A stretch of DNA of 64,000 nt from Acidimicrobiia bacterium (GTDB lineage Bacteria > Actinomycetota > Acidimicrobiia > Acidimicrobiales > Poriferisodalaceae), in contig JAJEFK010000007.1 of assembly GCA_022820505.1 (NCBI GenBank), positions 58,442 to 122,441 of the forward strand, read 5' to 3'. The notes beneath the pieces are model-generated. The model saw nothing but the letters and a program-made list of their open reading frames with translations. It did not search any database and was not told the DNA's origin. The position numbers and the translations under genes were made by a program. Of the stretch, positions 51,746 to 59,454 are shown one piece after another (positions within the stretch are counted from its first letter, which is position 1; each line of letters opens with the position of its first letter).

Positions 51746-52885
51746 TCAGTCCGCGTCGTGCTCGGCCCGTAGCGCCTCGATGTCCAGCCCGACGCTGTCG
51801 ACGATGCGCACAAATGACTCCCAATGGGCCGGCATGATCTCGACTGGCGCTTGGGCCTCGATGTTGCGCCAGCCGCGCTCGCCGGGCAGGTAGATCTCGT
51901 CGACACCCGGACGCCGCTTGGCGCTCTTGACGTGGTTGACCAGCACGTCGGAGCGGCGGCTGGCGGCGTCGTTGCCCATCCAGTGCGAGGGGTCGATCAC
52001 GATCACGCAAGCGCCGCCGGTGAGTGCTTCCTCTCGAGGCTCCAGCCAGTACGAGGGCGGGCCGGCGATCTCGGGACTCATGCGAGCGCCAGGATTGATG
52101 ATGCCGGCGAGCATCTCGGTGAACAGGTTGAAGGCGTACATCCGCGGCGAACTGAACACCGTTGGAGCCCGACAATCAGAGATCCGGCCGTACTCCTCCA
52201 TCCGTTCGAAGTACGGCGCCGGATCGTCGGTGAGATCGCCGGTGTCCGGGTCGGCCAGGTAGTCGCCGTCGAGCCTCCGACCCTCGAAATAGGCCTCGCT
52301 CAGGTCGCCGTCGTGGACCTCGATGGCCTGGATGTCGGTGACGATCGGCGGGTGCTCGCCGCCCGGCGTGGCAGCAGCGAACGGCGCCCCAGACAGCACG
52401 TTCTGCATCCCGCCCCACGGCGAGACCAGTGGCAGGCTGTTGTTGGTGGCCATTGCCATCATGCCGTGGCGGGCAGCCATGCGGACATAGGTGCCGAAGG
52501 CGCCGGCGTCGTTGAAGTCACGGGCAAAGCCGATGGCGATGGCGTGCTCGCGGGCCTTGGCGATGGCCGCATCCATCGCCATCGTCAGCGCCCACTGGCC
52601 CGACGAGCGGTTGCCGTCGACCACCACCCAGGTGGGTCCTTCGTCAACGATCTCGGGTCTCGCGGTGACATCCATCGTCCCGGTGCGCGCCAGCAGCACT
52701 GGAATCTCGAAGACGCCCATTCCCTGGGTGAGCTTTCCGTTGCGGTCCCCGTCGGAAACGCACCGTGCCACGATTTCCGCATGCTCAGCAGCGAATCCGA
52801 GTTCTTGCAGCACCCTGCGGTAGCAGTGCTCGAGAAACTCCGGGTCCTCGCTGAGACGTGTCTCTTGGGCGGCGTTGTCGTTCAT
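51746..52885 (-). CDS. Ldh2-family (malate/L-lactate/ureidoglycolate-type) dehydrogenase
   Basis: A 379-residue member of the Ldh_2 family, NAD(P)-dependent dehydrogenases of 2-hydroxy or imino acids that lack a Rossmann fold. Signatures: RNGKLTQGMGVFEIPVLL, ARDFNDAGAFGTYVRMAARHG (nucleotide region), ATNNSLPLVSPWGG and FNLFTEMLAGIINPGARM. Family members include malate, ureidoglycolate and piperideine-carboxylate enzymes; the choice cannot be made from sequence here. AAGGAG lies 6 bases before ATG 52885. It is divergent from the PhyH gene across a structured 160-base spacer. Confidence 0.9.
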   Translation of the reverse strand: MNDNAAQETRLSEDPEFLEHCYRRVLQELGFAAEHAEIVARCVSDGDRNGKLTQGMGVFEIPVLLARTGTMDVTARPEIVDEGPTWVVVDGNRSSGQWALTMAMDAAIAKAREHAIAIGFARDFNDAGAFGTYVRMAARHGMMAMATNNSLPLVSPWGGMQNVLSGAPFAAATPGGEHPPIVTDIQAIEVHDGDLSEAYFEGRRLDGDYLADPDTGDLTDDPAPYFERMEEYGRISDCRAPTVFSSPRMYAFNLFTEMLAGIINPGARMSPEIAGPPSYWLEPREEALTGGACVIVIDPSHWMGNDAASRRSDVLVNHVKSAKRRPGVDEIYLPGERGWRNIEAQAPVEIMPAHWESFVRIVDSVGLDIEALRAEHDAD

Positions 52886-52936
52886 GGCAGCTCCTTGGCG
52901 ACCGCGATCAACGAATCATCTACGTTGTCATGCGTC

Positions 52937-52981
52937 GGCGCTGGCTGCGTCGGCGGAACTCGCCGGCTGGAGGCCAGCGCC
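52937..52981. repeat. Nested inverted repeat in the Ldh2/PhyH divergent spacer
   Basis: Outer arms GGCGCTGGC (52937-52945) and GCCAGCGCC (52973-52981) enclose inner arms CGGCG (52951-52955) and CGCCG (52961-52965) with a five-base loop. It could fold as an extended RNA hairpin in the PhyH leader or be an operator. It has no T-run. Confidence 0.4.
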
Positions 52982-53045
52982 TCCGCGCCATGCGACGACG
53001 GACGTGACGCTTCCATGGTGACCAACCTCGACGCTGTGAGTGCCC

Positions 53046-53879
53046 ATGGGTGCTGAGCTGACTCGACTGCCAGGCAACTGCTCGTTGGAGGACATCTGCG
53101 AGGTCAGCGACCGGGACGGCGGCGTGATCATCGAGGACTGGCTGCCTGGCGGGGTAGTGGACAGCTTCAACGCAGAGCTTGAGCCGTGGCTGGCAGCCCA
53201 CGCCGGCACCGACTCGGGAACCGCAGCATCCGACGAGTTCCTCGGTCTGCGAACCAAGCGTCTGCAAGGGCTGGTCACCAAAGCACCGACGTTCGTGCGG
53301 ATCATGACCGACGAGCGGCTGGTCGGCTATGCCGAGCAGGTCATCGGGCCGATCAGCCCTGTCGTGATCCTGAACAACGGCGAAGTCATCGATATCGGCC
53401 CCGGTGAGTCGGCTCAGCCGTTGCATCGTGACGACGATGCATGGAACTTCGCCCGTCCTGGCGCGCCGATGATCGTCAACAGCATCGCAGCACTCGTCGA
53501 CATCACATCAGAGATCGGGGGCACGCTCGTCGTGCCGGGCAGTCACCGCTGGGAACCGGGTCGGCTGCCGTCGAGCGACGAAATCACCTGTGCAGCGATG
53601 CGGGCCGGCTCGGCGTTGTTCTTCCGTGGCGACCTGATGCATGCCGGCGGTGCCAACGCCACGACGGACCGCCGACGCCGAGCGCTGTCGACCGGGTTCT
53701 GTGCCGGATGGCTGCGCCCCGTCGAGAACAGCTACACGAACGTGCCGCCCGAGATTGCCCGCAGCCTGCCGCGCCGCGCCCAAGAACTGCTCGGATACGC
53801 CCTCTACGACGCGTCGTCAGTCGGCGGCGGCTACCTCGGCTATCACGACATGGGCGACCCGATGCGCCTGTTCGACTGA
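53046..53879 (+). CDS. Phytanoyl-CoA dioxygenase (PhyH) family Fe(II)/2-oxoglutarate oxygenase
   Basis: A 277-residue double-stranded-helix oxygenase. Iron ligands are His and Asp of QPLHRDDDAWNF and the distal His of RGDLMHAGGANAT; TDRRRRALSTGFC supplies the 2-oxoglutarate arginine. GGTLVVPGSHRWEPG is typical of PhyH. It hydroxylates a small organic molecule. ATG 53046 and GTG 53040 are both possible. Convergent with the MFS transporter and next to the Ldh2 gene; a role in the same accessory pathway is plausible. Confidence 0.9.
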   Translation: MGAELTRLPGNCSLEDICEVSDRDGGVIIEDWLPGGVVDSFNAELEPWLAAHAGTDSGTAASDEFLGLRTKRLQGLVTKAPTFVRIMTDERLVGYAEQVIGPISPVVILNNGEVIDIGPGESAQPLHRDDDAWNFARPGAPMIVNSIAALVDITSEIGGTLVVPGSHRWEPGRLPSSDEITCAAMRAGSALFFRGDLMHAGGANATTDRRRRALSTGFCAGWLRPVENSYTNVPPEIARSLPRRAQELLGYALYDASSVGGGYLGYHDMGDPMRLFD

Positions 53880-53938
53880 TCCGGCCGTTCCCGCCGAGCC
53901 GTTGACCAGATGCGGCCAAGAGGCTGGGGCATCGGCGT

Positions 53939-55144
53939 TCACTCCGGCGGTGTCCGGTTCAGCTCCGTAGGCGTCCAGCCCAGCGGCGGCTGGGGCGGAC
54001 TGATGGGCTCGGTGCCGCGCAGCCGCAGGTGTCCCACGAGCAGGCACACGAGACTTGCTGCTGCTGCCGCCATCCACGTCGGGCCGGCGCCCCAAGCCTC
54101 GTACATCGCTGCGGCAGGCAGGGCCGCAATTCCGGCCCCCAGCACTTCGGCTGCGCCCATCAGACCGAGCGCACCGGCCTGGCGCGCTTCGGGAACGGAG
54201 CGGGACACCGCAACCTGGCCTGCGGTGAAGCCGTACCCGTCTGCGACGCCTGCAATGGTCATCACCGCGACCACCGGCCAGATTCCAGGAATCAACCCGT
54301 AGCTGAATGACACTGCGGCCGAGATCGCCATGCCGATGATGGCGACGCGAGCAGGCCCCACCCGATCTGCCGTACGACCCGCGCGCGTGCTCACCAGTGC
54401 GATGGGAATGGCGAAGATGGTGAATCCGATGCCGGTTTCGAGTGCTCCGCCCCCGCGGTCCACGAACATCAGCGGGAGCACGGCCTCGAAGGCGCCGATC
54501 AGGAAGAAGTAGCCGAAGATCAGCAGCAGTGCGCCTTGCAGGCGGCGATACGCGAGCAGATCGGTGGATTGCCGTGCGCGCCGGGTCTGCTGGCCCCGAT
54601 CCTGCGGCAGGCGAGCAACGAACGGCAGGAACACGGCCATGCCGATGCCGAACACCACAAACGGCAGGCGTACGCCCCCGATCTCGGCGAGAAAGGCGGC
54701 GCAGATCGGGCCCAGGATGAAACCGATGATCTCGCCGATGATGAGCCGGCCGAGGTTCTCGCCGGCTCGCTGTGGATCGAGCACGGTTGCTGCCCGGCGC
54801 AGCCCCGGCAGCAGCAAGCCACCGGCGAACCCGAGCGATGCACGCGAGGCGATCCAAATCGGCACCGCATCTCCGACCGCCATCGCAAACAGCGATGCGG
54901 CACTGATGGCAATGCCGGCCATCGCCATGAGGCGGCCGTAGCCCCGATCTGCGAATGGCGCCAGCACGATCTGCGCGACGAACGACGCCAAGAAGCCGGC
55001 CGCCACGATGATGCCGACACTGATGTCGCGAAATCCGAGTTCGTCGCGGAGCTCGCCTATGACGGCCACGATGGCCCCGATTGCGCCGCTGGTGACACCC
55101 ATCACAATCTGGAAGGGCAGCAATGTCCCAGCGTTGCGATTCAC
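53939..55144 (-). CDS. Major facilitator superfamily transporter
   Basis: A 401-residue, 12-helix transporter. Motif A-like loop is LAPFADRGYGRLMAMAG between helices 2 and 3. Hydrophobic segments such as VTSGAIGAIVAVIGEL, ISVGIIVAAGFLASFVAQIVL and PVVAVMTIAGVADGYGFTAG are well spaced. Drug or metabolite export, or uptake, cannot be told apart. GTG 55144 starts 7 bases after the VOC gene on the same strand, so the MFS gene is the last of a VOC-VOC-MFS operon. Confidence 0.9.
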   Translation of the reverse strand: MNRNAGTLLPFQIVMGVTSGAIGAIVAVIGELRDELGFRDISVGIIVAAGFLASFVAQIVLAPFADRGYGRLMAMAGIAISAASLFAMAVGDAVPIWIASRASLGFAGGLLLPGLRRAATVLDPQRAGENLGRLIIGEIIGFILGPICAAFLAEIGGVRLPFVVFGIGMAVFLPFVARLPQDRGQQTRRARQSTDLLAYRRLQGALLLIFGYFFLIGAFEAVLPLMFVDRGGGALETGIGFTIFAIPIALVSTRAGRTADRVGPARVAIIGMAISAAVSFSYGLIPGIWPVVAVMTIAGVADGYGFTAGQVAVSRSVPEARQAGALGLMGAAEVLGAGIAALPAAAMYEAWGAGPTWMAAAAASLVCLLVGHLRLRGTEPISPPQPPLGWTPTELNRTPPE

Positions 55145-55151
55145 CAGCAGA

Positions 55152-55652
55152 TCACCGTTCGCCGGATCGCAGGTCGTCGGCTCTCAGATCATCGACGGAA
55201 GCCAGCGTCGAACCGGTCGACATCAGCTCCAAGATCGTTCCGAAGGGATCCCGGCAGTAGACGACCTCGGCACCGCTCGAGTCGAGGCGGACGGGGTCGC
55301 CCATCCGGCCGCCGCCGAGCTCGACCACCCGGTCGAGCGCTTCGGCCACGTCGGTGACCTCGACAGCGAGGTGGCGCAGACCCAGTTCGTGTGCATCCAG
55401 CGTTGCTGGGGACTCAGCGGCCTGTGCCGGTGCGGAGTACTGCCACAGCTCGAGGTACGAGCCTGAGCCGCGCAGCATTACCCCGTCGGCCGACGAGCCG
55501 CTCAGCCCGACCGCCTGGTCTTCCAGCGGCGCGGGCGCCCGCCAGCGGTCGCGCTCGATGATCTCCATGTCGCACAGCGCGCAGTAGAACTCCACGGCTG
55601 CATCGAGATTGTCGACGACGAGCCCCGCGTGGTGGATGCCGTGGACCTTCAC
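55152..55652 (-). CDS. VOC-family protein (single glyoxalase-like domain)
   Basis: A 166-residue VOC protein. VHGIHHAGLVVDNLDAAVEFY is the first metal-His strand and helix, SYLELWQYSAP the Glu strand, LRHLAVEVTDVAEALDRVVE the second His unit and VVYCRDPFGTILELM the last Glu unit. All four ligand positions of glyoxalase-type enzymes are present, so a metal enzyme such as a lyase, isomerase or ring-cleaving dioxygenase is likely. GTG 55652 overlaps the preceding VOC gene's stop as GTGA. Confidence 0.88.
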   Translation of the reverse strand: MKVHGIHHAGLVVDNLDAAVEFYCALCDMEIIERDRWRAPAPLEDQAVGLSGSSADGVMLRGSGSYLELWQYSAPAQAAESPATLDAHELGLRHLAVEVTDVAEALDRVVELGGGRMGDPVRLDSSGAEVVYCRDPFGTILELMSTGSTLASVDDLRADDLRSGER

Positions 55653-56524
55653 GCAGCGAGTTCGAACCGCTCGCGGACTTGGACGATGTTCCCCGACGGC
55701 TCGAGCAGGTAGCCCGTGACACCTCCGATGCGATCGTCGTGTGCCGGTGCCGAGATCTCCTCGAAGCCGGCGGCGACAGCGTCGGCGTAGGCCCGCGTGA
55801 CGTCGGCAGCTTGATACAGGACGGACGAGATCACCGGCCCGTGACGATCCATGAGCGCGTGCTCGGCGTCGAGAGCGGGCGTCGCCAGCACGCTGACACA
55901 CTGGCGGTCGTCGTAGGTGTGGTCGGCGAGATAGACGACTCCGTCGTTATCGCTGCGCGCATCGTGCACGATCCGCTGGCCCAGTACCTCGCAATACCAA
56001 TCGACCTGCGTGTCCAAGTCTTGACACAGCTGCACGACCCCGAGCGTCTGCAGCCCGACATGCCCGACGGGACGGAACTCGACGTCGGGCGTCTTGAAGC
56101 CGCCCACATATTCCATGATCTCGACCCAGCGGCCCTCGGTGTCGATGGCCACAAAGCCGTTGTAGGTGCCGCCGAACTCCTCATAGGGCATGGCGACGGT
56201 GGCGCCCGCTGACTGCAGGTGATCGACAGTCTCAAGTGCGTTGGGGACGATCCAGCAGATGTGGTTGATCCCTGAGCCGTGCTCGGCAAACCACTTGCGT
56301 TCGTACTCGAATTGGTACGGAGGCGCTTCGAGTTGCATCTGGAACGGGCCGCCGCAGGCCAGGAAGGTGTAATCGACGCCTCCCTCGCCGGTGTGGTGCA
56401 TGTCGGCGTAACCCTCCCAGTAATGCGCGGGTATGGCGTGATACCAGCGCAGCCAGTTCCACATGGCATCGCGTGGCTGGCGTTCGTAGATGCACAGGTG
56501 GTGCAGTTGGTAGCTGGGTGCCAT
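55649..56524 (-). CDS. Two-domain VOC-family protein
   Basis: A 291-residue protein with two VOC modules. Module 1: YQLHHLCIYERQPRDAMWNW, INHICWIVPNALETVDHLQS and EGRWVEIMEYVGG. Module 2: LGVVQLCQDLDTQVDWYCEVLG and LLEPSGNIVQVRERF. Size and layout are like extradiol-dioxygenase or hydroxyphenylpyruvate-type proteins, but the short HHTGEGGVDYTF segment is unusual. The substrate is unknown. ATG 56524 follows GTG 56527. It lies 33 bases after the LLM gene and overlaps the single-domain VOC gene. Confidence 0.85.
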   Translation of the reverse strand: MAPSYQLHHLCIYERQPRDAMWNWLRWYHAIPAHYWEGYADMHHTGEGGVDYTFLACGGPFQMQLEAPPYQFEYERKWFAEHGSGINHICWIVPNALETVDHLQSAGATVAMPYEEFGGTYNGFVAIDTEGRWVEIMEYVGGFKTPDVEFRPVGHVGLQTLGVVQLCQDLDTQVDWYCEVLGQRIVHDARSDNDGVVYLADHTYDDRQCVSVLATPALDAEHALMDRHGPVISSVLYQAADVTRAYADAVAAGFEEISAPAHDDRIGGVTGYLLEPSGNIVQVRERFELAA

Positions 56525-56557
56525 CACGGAAACGACCCTTTGGTGCGGCAGCGGGCG

Positions 56558-57571
56558 CTAGCTCTTCAGGTCGTCGAAGATGGTCTGCCAGCGCTGGCGG
56601 TCGCCCTTGTAGGGGGCGTAGAAGCTGACTCGGTCGACGACGTCGTCGAATCGGCGCTTCAGCTCGGTGGCCACCTGCTCAGGCTCGGCCACCACGGCGA
56701 ACGCATCGAGGATGTCGTCGTCCACCAGGTTGGCCATCTCGACCCAGCGGCCCTCCTTGGACATTGCGTTCAGCTCGGTCTGCATGTCGCCCCAGCCATG
56801 GCAGTCCAAGACCGGCCGGTACGCCGGCGTGGAGCCGTAGAACGCCACCTGCTGCTTGGTGGCCTGGCGCGCCTTCTCCATGTCCTCTTCGGTATTGCCG
56901 GTCACGATGAACGACGGCCCCGAGATGGTGATCTCGCTGGGGTCACGCCCGGCCCGCGCAGCACCCCGCTCGAGCGCCGGGATCGTCTCCTCGCGCAGGT
57001 ACTTCTCGGTGGTGAAGCCGTGGCACAGGAAGATGTCGCAGGTTTCGCCCGCCACCGCCGTCATCAGCGGGCCCACGCCCGCCAGCGCCAGCCGCGGCGT
57101 GCCGTAGGGATTCGGCCCGGGGTCGAAGAACGGCGTCATCAGCGTGTGCTCGTAGAAGTCGCCGCGGAAGTTCAGCTTCTCGCCGTTGTTCCAGCAGTCC
57201 CAGATGGCCTTGATCGCCATGATCATCTCGCGCATGCGGGCCGCCGGCTTGGACCACTCCATCGAGAAACGCCGGGTGATGTGCGGACGGATCTGGCTGC
57301 CCAACCCCAGGATGAACCGCCCTTCCGACAGCGTCTGGATGTCGTTGGCGCTGTAGGCCAGCGTCATCGGGTTGCGGGCAAAGCCCACCGCGATGTTCGT
57401 GCCGAGGTCCACCGTCTCGGTCGCGTGCGCGATGAGCGGGAGCATCGTGAACGGATCGTGGCTGGTCTCTGGCACCCACAAACCGTCGTAGCCCAATGCT
57501 TCCTGTTCTCGGCTCGACTCCATCAGGTTGTCGAATCCGCTTGTGACTCCGAGGCCGCCGTCTACCTTCAT
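56558..57571 (-). CDS. LLM-class F420-dependent oxidoreductase
   Basis: A 337-residue luciferase-like monooxygenase fold protein. MKVDGGLGVTSGFDNLMESS and EALGYDGLWVPETSHDPFTML are the first barrel units, GTNIAVGFARNPMTLAYSAN is the cofactor-side motif of F420-binding LLM proteins, and FILGLGSQIRPHITRRFSM follows. Members reduce or oxidise substrates with F420, which Actinobacteria make. The start ATG 57571 has TACTCT exactly 7 bases upstream and no ribosome site, so its own leaderless promoter is likely. Confidence 0.88.
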   Translation of the reverse strand: MKVDGGLGVTSGFDNLMESSREQEALGYDGLWVPETSHDPFTMLPLIAHATETVDLGTNIAVGFARNPMTLAYSANDIQTLSEGRFILGLGSQIRPHITRRFSMEWSKPAARMREMIMAIKAIWDCWNNGEKLNFRGDFYEHTLMTPFFDPGPNPYGTPRLALAGVGPLMTAVAGETCDIFLCHGFTTEKYLREETIPALERGAARAGRDPSEITISGPSFIVTGNTEEDMEKARQATKQQVAFYGSTPAYRPVLDCHGWGDMQTELNAMSKEGRWVEMANLVDDDILDAFAVVAEPEQVATELKRRFDDVVDRVSFYAPYKGDRQRWQTIFDDLKS

Positions 57572-57578
57572 GGCCGGG

Positions 57579-57584
57579 AGAGTA
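57579..57584 (-). promoter_or_regulatory. Putative -10 box of leaderless LLM gene
   Basis: TACTCT on the minus strand, then 7 bases, then ATG 57571. No Shine-Dalgarno sequence in between. It overlaps the last bases of the phosphotransferase operon spacer. Confidence 0.45.
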
Positions 57585-57588
57585 GCGG

Positions 57589-58671
57589 CTAGAGGTTTGC
57601 CAGCACCGACTCGGCCCGCTCGGCCAGCGACACGATGCTCTGCGGGAACTCGTGGACCTCAGGGGGTATCTCGGGGATCGCGCCGCCCACGTAACGCGCG
57701 TGGACGCCTTCGAGGATGCAGGCCAGGCGCCAGCTCGCAAAGGCGAAGTGCCACTGGATGTTGCTGACGTCGCGGCCGGTCAGCTCCGCGTAGGCATGGA
57801 CGAGCTGGTCGCGGGTCCAGAAGCCCTCGGCCGCGGTGGCGTCGTGTCCGAGCGGGTTGAAGCCGTCGTCGGCCTCGACCCAGTAGCCCAGCAGGAATCC
57901 CAGCTCCGCGACCGGGTCGCCGAGCGTGGAGATCTCCCAGTCCAGCACGGCCGCCAAGTCACCGACGGTGGTGGAGAGGCAGTTGTCGAGGCGGTAGTCG
58001 CCGTGGACCAGGGTGGCCTCGGTTTGCGGCGGGATCGAGGCAACCAGCACATCGTGGACGCGTTCGATGATCGGCAGGTCCCGCGACGTCATCGCGTTGA
58101 ACTGGCGCCGCCAAACATGGAGCTGCCGAGCCACGTAGTCCTCCGGCCGACCGAGCGTGGCCAGCCCGGTGGCCTCCAGGTCGGTGCTGTGGATGGCGGC
58201 GAGCACCTGCACCATCCGCAGACTCAGCTCCCCACGGGCTTCGGGCGTCAGCATCTCGGCGTCGTCGAGCGAGCGCAGCACGGTGCCGTCGACGAAGTCG
58301 GTCACGTAGAAATCGGCGCCGTTCACCTCGGCGTCAGTGCACAGGCCCACGACTGGCGGCGTGGGGACCTCGGTGGGCTCCAGCGATGACAGCAGGCGAT
58401 GCTCGCGCACCATGTCGTGCGCCCCGGCCAGCAGGTGCGCCAGCGGCGGACGGCGCAGCACCCATCGGCGGCCCGCAGCGTCGCTGACGCGGTAGGTGAG
58501 GTTGGAGTGGCCGCCGGCGATGATCTCGAATTGCAGCGGCGGGCTGAGCTCGACTCGTTCGGCCATCCACGCCGTGACCGGCTCGGGGTCGATGCCGGCG
58601 ACCGGACCACCAGAAGGGCCACTGCCGACACCGTTGGGCTTGTCGGTGGCGGGGTGGGCTGAAGATGTCAC
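57589..58671 (-). CDS. Aminoglycoside-phosphotransferase-like kinase, second copy
   Basis: A 360-residue APH-fold protein similar to the one at 2930-4000. IIAGGHSNLTYRV, WVLRRPPLAHLLAGAHDMVREH, HGDYRLDNCLSTTVGDL (catalytic Asp) and VLDWEISTLGDPVAELGFLLGYW (metal site). GGAGGA lies 6 bases before GTG 58671. It is upstream of the LLM gene on the same strand, though that gene seems to have its own promoter. Substrate unknown; small alcohol or acyl-carrier substrates have been suggested for this family. Confidence 0.87.
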   Translation of the reverse strand: MTSSAHPATDKPNGVGSGPSGGPVAGIDPEPVTAWMAERVELSPPLQFEIIAGGHSNLTYRVSDAAGRRWVLRRPPLAHLLAGAHDMVREHRLLSSLEPTEVPTPPVVGLCTDAEVNGADFYVTDFVDGTVLRSLDDAEMLTPEARGELSLRMVQVLAAIHSTDLEATGLATLGRPEDYVARQLHVWRRQFNAMTSRDLPIIERVHDVLVASIPPQTEATLVHGDYRLDNCLSTTVGDLAAVLDWEISTLGDPVAELGFLLGYWVEADDGFNPLGHDATAAEGFWTRDQLVHAYAELTGRDVSNIQWHFAFASWRLACILEGVHARYVGGAIPEIPPEVHEFPQSIVSLAERAESVLANL

Positions 58672-58781
58672 CGTCGTTCCTCCGGCTCAAGGAGTTTGCC
58701 GGGGCCATCATTGCCGCGCACCACAGCGTTCGCAGGTGTCGGTGTATGGAAATTCATCGAAACTGAAACAAAGGTGCTTAC

Positions 58782-58787
58782 TAGGAT
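58782..58787 (+). promoter_or_regulatory. Putative -10 box of leaderless comEA
   Basis: TAGGAT, then 7 bases (CGCGTTC), then ATG 58795. The preceding 40 bases are A-rich compared with the rest of the window. Confidence 0.5.
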
Positions 58788-58794
58788 CGCGTTC

Positions 58795-59454
58795 ATGCGG
58801 GCGCCGGGTCCAGGGCCCTCAGCACATGGGCGCTCCACCGATTGGCGTTCGGTCGCGGCCGAGGCGGTCGGTTTCGCACGGCGGGTCGGCGCGGTGCCGG
58901 TTTTGGCGCTGTTCGGTGCTGTCGGCGCGGTGGTCGCCGCAGGATTCCTGGTCGGGGTCCGACATGGCTCGCCCGAGCCCATTGAGCTGCCGCTTGCAGC
59001 GGACGAAGCACCGCTTCCGGTAGCGACGACGCAGCCATCGCTGCTGAAGGTGCACCTTGCCGGTGCGGTGCGGCGACCAGGGCTCTACGAAGTTCCTGGC
59101 GGGTCTCGGGTTAACGACCTCGTGGATGCGGCGGGCGGGCTGGATGCCGACGCCGATAGAGCAGCGGTCAACTTGGCAGAACGGCTGAGCGACGGGCAGC
59201 AGATCTACGTGCCGGTGGAGGGAGAGCTGCCTGCGGGTGACGGGTCGGGATCAGATCCGTCTGGACCGATCGATGTGAACACGGCGACGGCAGCCCAGCT
59301 CGACGAACTGCCGGGCATCGGCCCGTCCCTGGCGGCGGCGATCATCGCCTTCAGGTCCGAGCACGGGCCGTTCGCAACCTTGGATGCGCTTGAGCAGGTG
59401 CCCGGGATCGGGCCTGCCAAGCTGTCCCGGCTACGCCCCCATGCGGCCGTTTGA
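58795..59454 (+). CDS. comEA: ComEA-type competence DNA-binding protein
   Basis: A 219-residue protein: a membrane anchor VLALFGAVGAVVAAGFLVGV near 40-60, a SLBB/soluble-ligand-binding-like domain (KVHLAGAVRRPGLYEVPGGS), and a C-terminal double helix-hairpin-helix IDVNTATAAQLDELPGIGPS, AIIAFRSEHGPF, LEQVPGIGPAKLSRL. It is expected to bind incoming double-stranded DNA outside the membrane. Leaderless start at ATG 58795. Its end overlaps comEC by 14 bases, the usual order. Confidence 0.93.
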   Translation: MRAPGPGPSAHGRSTDWRSVAAEAVGFARRVGAVPVLALFGAVGAVVAAGFLVGVRHGSPEPIELPLAADEAPLPVATTQPSLLKVHLAGAVRRPGLYEVPGGSRVNDLVDAAGGLDADADRAAVNLAERLSDGQQIYVPVEGELPAGDGSGSDPSGPIDVNTATAAQLDELPGIGPSLAAAIIAFRSEHGPFATLDALEQVPGIGPAKLSRLRPHAAV

